DNA of 64,000 bases from Chionis minor. Its lineage: Eukaryota; Chordata; Aves; Charadriiformes; Chionididae. Below, piece by piece: positions 60,181 through 64,000 of this stretch. The notes under the pieces were generated by a model. The model saw nothing but the letters and a program-made list of their open reading frames with translations, was not told the DNA's origin and searched no databases. The position numbers were made by a program, and so were the translations under genes. The stretch lies in NCBI GenBank assembly GCA_013398295.1, contig VZSF01010489.1:197496-261495 (forward strand), given 5' to 3'. Within the stretch, counting starts at the first letter, position 1; every line of letters starts with the position of its first letter.

Positions 60181-60205
60181 GGGGGGGGGGGGAAAAAGGG
60201 GGGGG
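60181..60205. repeat. G12-A5-G8 purine tract
   Basis: Twelve G, five A and eight G follow each other without interruption. It lies about 230 bases from the GA/CT tract and 50 bases after a 13-base T run at 60117-60129. Single-strand G runs of this length can form quadruplexes and are often misassembled. Confidence 0.95.
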
Positions 60206-60897
60206 CCTCTACAACCAATCAAACCAAATGCCAGAGCAGAGGGCAAAGGGATATGGAAACTGAGAAGATAGACTTCCAAGTCCTTTCCTGAAAGTGCTTG
60301 GATTTTGAGGAGAGTCCAACATCGCCTGACAAAAGTGTCTTTGTGCGGTGACACTGGGGAGAAGGGAGGAGAACTCGGGAAACCTAATGAAAACAGGCCA
60401 GGCCTTGTACATTAGACCCCATGGAGAACTTTGAATCATACGAGCTGCAGACAAGCACTGAGTATGTAATGCCAAATTAAAGACCACCAAATATGGGCAG
60501 CATCGCAGCAGCACCGGGGCAGATGTGCTCATGGTGTGGGCCAGAGCATCGCTCGGTGCTTCCTTCTGTCCCTCGCCCCGTCCCCTGCAGAGAGCAGAGC
60601 GCCAGGGGCAGCACAGTGTCCCTCCCTGCAGGGACCTGTGGCTCTTTTACCCACTAAGGAAAATATAATGTGTCTTTTAAAGCCTTTTTCTGCCATCTGG
60701 TTGCATGTTAGCCGTGATAATGTGCTAGCAAAGAGGGTGCCCAACTGCAGCTGCTATTGCAAAGTCCCAGTGTGGGGCTGAGATGTCACCTCCTCACCTG
60801 CCCCGCACCCCAGCCCACCTGGCTTTCCAGCACTGTTCCTTCTTTGTATTTTGTGATGGACAGTGTAGTTCTCCTTGCCTTCAGAGAAAATGCAGCC
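60206..60897. other. Gene-free stretch
   Basis: This is mixed-composition DNA with a GC-richer patch near 60530-60640. Overlapping opposite-strand frames (60209-60532, 60529-60744, 60536-60781) show no recognisable product. No RNA gene is seen. Confidence 0.6.
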
Positions 60898-61092
60898 TCA
60901 TAGAATCATAGAATCACTTGGGTTGGAAGAGACCTTCAAGATCCAAGTCCAACCATAAACCTATGCCAAAAGCATCCCTAACCCATGTCCCTCAGCACCA
61001 CGTCTACCCGTCTTTTAAACACCTCCAGGAATGGCGATTCCACCACCTCCCTGGGCAGCCTGTTCCAATGCTTGATAACCCTCATGTTACTA
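60898..61092 (-). mobile_element. CR1 LINE 3' end with ORF2 C-terminal remnant
   Basis: Plus-strand text begins with the reverse-complemented terminal octamers (tcatagaatcatagaatca), then 'cttgggttggaagagacctt' and 'ccatgtccctcagcac'. Read on the minus strand, the part up to the stop at 60978-60980 encodes [20 protein letters not shown] and [13 protein letters not shown], which is the conserved C-terminus of CR1 ORF2. The natural stop is kept and no frameshift occurs within this short piece, so the copy is comparatively young. It is 5'-truncated, leaving about 195 bases. Confidence 0.95.
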
Positions 61093-63721
61093 GTCATGGG
61101 ACTTGTTAGCAAGGTGTGATCATTGCAGCTCTGTCCTACCCAAAGCACGTGCCTCATGATCCAAGCAGCAAGGCAAGAACGAGCCAACAGGAAAGTTCTT
61201 GTGCAAATCCACCAGGATGCTTCAGCGTCAAGGTGTTTGCCATCTGCCTCCTACCAACTTGTCCTTTTCCGCTGGTAACATCACAGCATCTCCATCTTTC
61301 AAATCAAGCAGGACTCACTTTGCACAATGCCTGGTCCCAAACTTCACTGTCTGCCCTCCCAGGCTCCCCGCAGCATCCTGTCTGTTCTGTCGACTCATGA
61401 AAAGCATCCCAAAACTGTTAGTTGTTCTTACACAGCCACCTGCTCCCACCGAGGAAGAGCTGCTGAGGTCTCCATGGGCCTGCATGGAGGAGGCGGTACA
61501 AGACAATGTGCCTGAGCTGTGCTAAACTCATTATGACAGTTTTTAATAATGTCACAGTGAATACAATCCTGCTTTCATGCAAATCAGCAGGAAAAGCTGC
61601 AATTAATTTGAAGGAGAGCAGAGGAAAACATTGCACATGCTTTACCCTTTGAGAGCCGATGCTCCTCAGCTCCTTCCCAGCTTCCCCAACCCCTGCTCCC
61701 CCAGCCCACTGAGGGGAGGGAGCGGTGAGGGCGGCCATCCACACCACCCCATGCTGCGACACAAGCCTGGGCAGACACCCATACCCAATTTTTTAGTCCC
61801 ATGCAAAGATAAGTGAATTTTGCCCTAAAAACATTGGGAAAATCTGCTTTCGCATAACCCAAGCTCTCTACCCACAACTCCTTCACCCAGGAAAGCTCCT
61901 GGGTGCAGGGGGCGAGTTCTGCCCCCAGCAGTGCTGCTGGAAACTCTTCATTTCAAAAATTCTTTAAAAAAAAATGTAATTGTTAAAAATTTTTCAAATC
62001 TCTCCATTTTAAGAGCAATGCAAAACAGGGATACCACCTCATCCAGCAGCGAGGCAGGGTGAAAGCCAGCAAAAAAGAAACCGAAACAGAAAAACCCACC
62101 ATGCAGGTGGGGGGATCAAGGGGGCCTTTTGTCCCTCCCTGTCACTGCCATGTATTAAATGAGATTTGAAAACGCCGGCCCAGTTTCTTGACTGGTGTCA
62201 AGTGGCACCACTCTTTAGTGGTCAACAAAGATAAACCTACTTGCAGGAGAGCACAGGATCTGTCCCTGTTAAATCCAAAAAGTTTGTAGGAAATAACGTA
62301 GAAGTGGCTGGTTTGGGGTAGAGGAGAAAAAGGAGGGACAAAAAACAAACACAAAAGCAACGATTTGATGTAGCTAGAAAAGACTAGCCGCTCTTTAGCT
62401 CTGAATAACAAACACGAAAAGAAAATACCCTATATTTAAAGTAACACTTGGAATAATGACCACTGTGTTTCCTCTGCAGTAACGAAGCCACCTTCTCTTA
62501 ATCACCCCCAGTGTGGAGCAACACCAGCTGTGGTGAGGTGAGGTGTGCTGTGGTGTGCTCATGTAAGCAACCTCCGCTGACCAAACCCAAGTGTCCATGC
62601 CCAGTGGAAAGCTGGGGCAATCTCCAGCTTTGGTGGGATTGCCGTGGATTTGCACCAGTGTCACCAGGGGAAACATTTGGCCCAAGAATTCCTTAAAAAC
62701 ACAAGGTGGTTGGGTTTTTTTTCCCTCACCAACCGTGAAACCTCAGTGAATTCAGTGGCGTTGCATAGACTATAGATCACTATAGGTTTTGGTGCTTTGT
62801 TTTATGCCAAATATTTTCTGATATTGTGTATTTCTGACAAAAATTCCCCTTCGTTTATAAAACAGCAAGCACACTGGATGCTCCCCCAATACCACCCTGT
62901 GCAGCCTGAACTCTCACAGTCAGAAAACTCTGGGTTTTCCAGAATCTTCAGAGTCTTGTGTGGGTGTGTTCCTTTCCACTACTCTTCCAGAGGCCAGTTT
63001 GTCTAACTTGGCATAATAGTAACACAAACTATTCCTCCTCACAGCCCAGAACTTCCTCCCATCTCTCCTCAAGGTACTTTTTTCTTTCATTCCCCCATCA
63101 CAACCCTCCCAGACCTTTGGATCATATTGGATCCTTGCAATATTATCCTTTAACGGGGGACAGAAGAGGCTGTTCATCTCTCCTTTCTCCTTTCTCCTCC
63201 CAGCTCCCCTTGTTGTCCTGTCGTTGCCCACGTTTCTTTCCCACTCTCCCACCTGTGGTGCTACCACATTTAAATGGTTCAACACTCCCACAATTGGCCT
63301 GCTGCTCCTCACCCTCCGCGTGCCTCTAGTTAGATATATAGATCTATATACAGTAAGAGAGTTCATATCTATTCATTTCAAGAAAATTTAAAATGTGCTT
63401 GTAAGATACTGTATGAAGACAGCCCATTCGGAACCATTCTTTGTCCCACTAAAGCTGATGGGACTGTTGAAGTCGACGTCATGAGCCAACACGGCCTTTC
63501 CTGGGTCATAAGCCAGAGCCTTGCTTTCATGTTGCCTTGAATATTCGTTTTCAAGTAAACAAATTCACAATCAGCCTAGCCCCAACAAGAACATTTGATT
63601 ATTAATAGTTTCTGTGGCTATCAAACCACCATAACACACCAAGTTTATTCATCAGACATGAACTTTTAGCATGGATAGCTCTGTTTCAAGTTTTACAGGG
63701 GATTACTTTCACTAAAAAGGT
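61093..63721. other. Gene-free stretch between two CR1 ends
   Basis: No gene is recognised. A small hairpin-like string (TGCAGGGGGC and GCCCCCAGCA) lies at 61905-61930 and a 16-base perfect palindrome at 63335-63350. Frames on both strands between 61100 and 61900 and at 62920-63366 are unrecognised. Confidence 0.6.
63335..63350. repeat. 16-base perfect palindrome
   Basis: TATATAGATCTATATA reads identically on both strands. It is preceded by 'tagttaga'. Such short AT palindromes occur by chance at low frequency in AT-rich DNA. Confidence 0.95.
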
Positions 63722-63962
63722 AGTCATAAAGTCATAGAATAGTTTGGGTTGGAAGGGACCTTTAAAGTCCATCTAGTCCAATCCCCTGCCATGAGCAGGG
63801 ACATCTTCAACCAGATCAGGTTGCCCAGAGCCCCGTCCAACCTGACCTGGAATGTTTCCAGAGATGGCACATCTACCACTTCTCTGGGCAACCTGGGCCA
63901 GCATTTTACCACCCTCAGCATAAAAAATTTCTTCCTTATAGCTATTCCAAATCTATGGCAAG
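63722..63962 (-). mobile_element. CR1 LINE 3' end with ORF2 C-terminal remnant
   Basis: Plus-strand text begins 'gtcataaagtcatagaatag' (reverse-complemented tail octamers), then 'tttgggttggaagggacctt', 'cccctgccatgagcagggac' and 'ccagatcaggttgcccagag'. On the minus strand an uninterrupted frame encodes FGIAIRKKFFMLRVVKCWPR followed by LPREVVDVPSLETFQVRLDG, the C-terminal part of CR1 ORF2. It is the longest of the three avian-type CR1 pieces in the window (about 240 bases) and may end at 63962, where similarity fades. Confidence 0.95.
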
Positions 63963-64000
63963 GAGACTTCTCCACGTTGTTTTGCACAGTAAGAGAGAAA

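Noticed and set aside
63440..63480. Possible palindromic-repeat centre ('gggactgttgaagtcgacg')
   Set aside because: The match is too short and has no arm text beside it.
1..64000. tRNA, rRNA, snRNA, CRISPR arrays, LTR retroviral genes
   Set aside because: I looked for the characteristic internal promoter boxes, regularly spaced repeats and retroviral motifs and saw none.

Overview
The window looks like 64 kb of bird nuclear DNA from an intergenic region or a very large intron. Three 3' ends of the avian-type CR1 LINE (9490-9622, 60898-61092, 63722-63962) are recognisable by their characteristic 3'-UTR text and octamer tail. The DNA is otherwise typical vertebrate non-coding sequence, with CpG depletion outside a few islands, many short A/T runs and microsatellites. 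Older repeats of the kind shared across amniotes are also present: a decayed L3/CR1-type LINE end, L2-like reverse-transcriptase fragments, MIR-type SINE pieces, and a set of palindromic elements. The species cannot be told from the sequence.

I found no protein-coding gene, coding exon or RNA gene that I can support. The longest open frames (about 140-215 codons) lie mostly in GC-rich, stop-poor stretches, often with another strand or frame open too. They match no family I recognise. The only coding text I recognise is LINE ORF2 (reverse transcriptase) remnants. Nothing resembles a bacterial system, CRISPR array, tRNA, rRNA or viral gene set.

Layout. 1-9.5 kb: unremarkable mixed-composition DNA with one MIR-like and one palindromic-repeat relic. 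9.5-14 kb: a short CR1 and plain DNA. 14-15.5 kb: AT-rich DNA with homeodomain- and POU-type motifs, looking like conserved non-coding sequence. 17.85-18.56 kb: the one convincing CpG island, with a cluster of transcription-factor-like motifs at its right edge, the best candidate promoter or strong regulatory element. 22.9-23.24 kb: a smaller CpG-rich block. 26.8-31.9 kb: an ancient-repeat district. 34.3-34.6 kb: a third, weak CpG-rich patch, followed by a 13-bp inverted repeat near 35.0 kb. 44.1-45.4, 50.65-51.2 and 58.0-59.85 kb: long AT-rich tracts with the look of deeply conserved enhancers. 59.87-60.2 kb: purine/pyrimidine and G-run tracts. 60.9 and 63.7 kb: two further CR1 ends.

Taken together, a gene-free stretch with a CpG island and several conserved-looking AT-rich blocks fits the regulatory desert or a giant intron of a developmental gene. 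That reading is inference. Alignment to other amniote genomes would decide it. I did not find evidence of a previously undescribed biological system.
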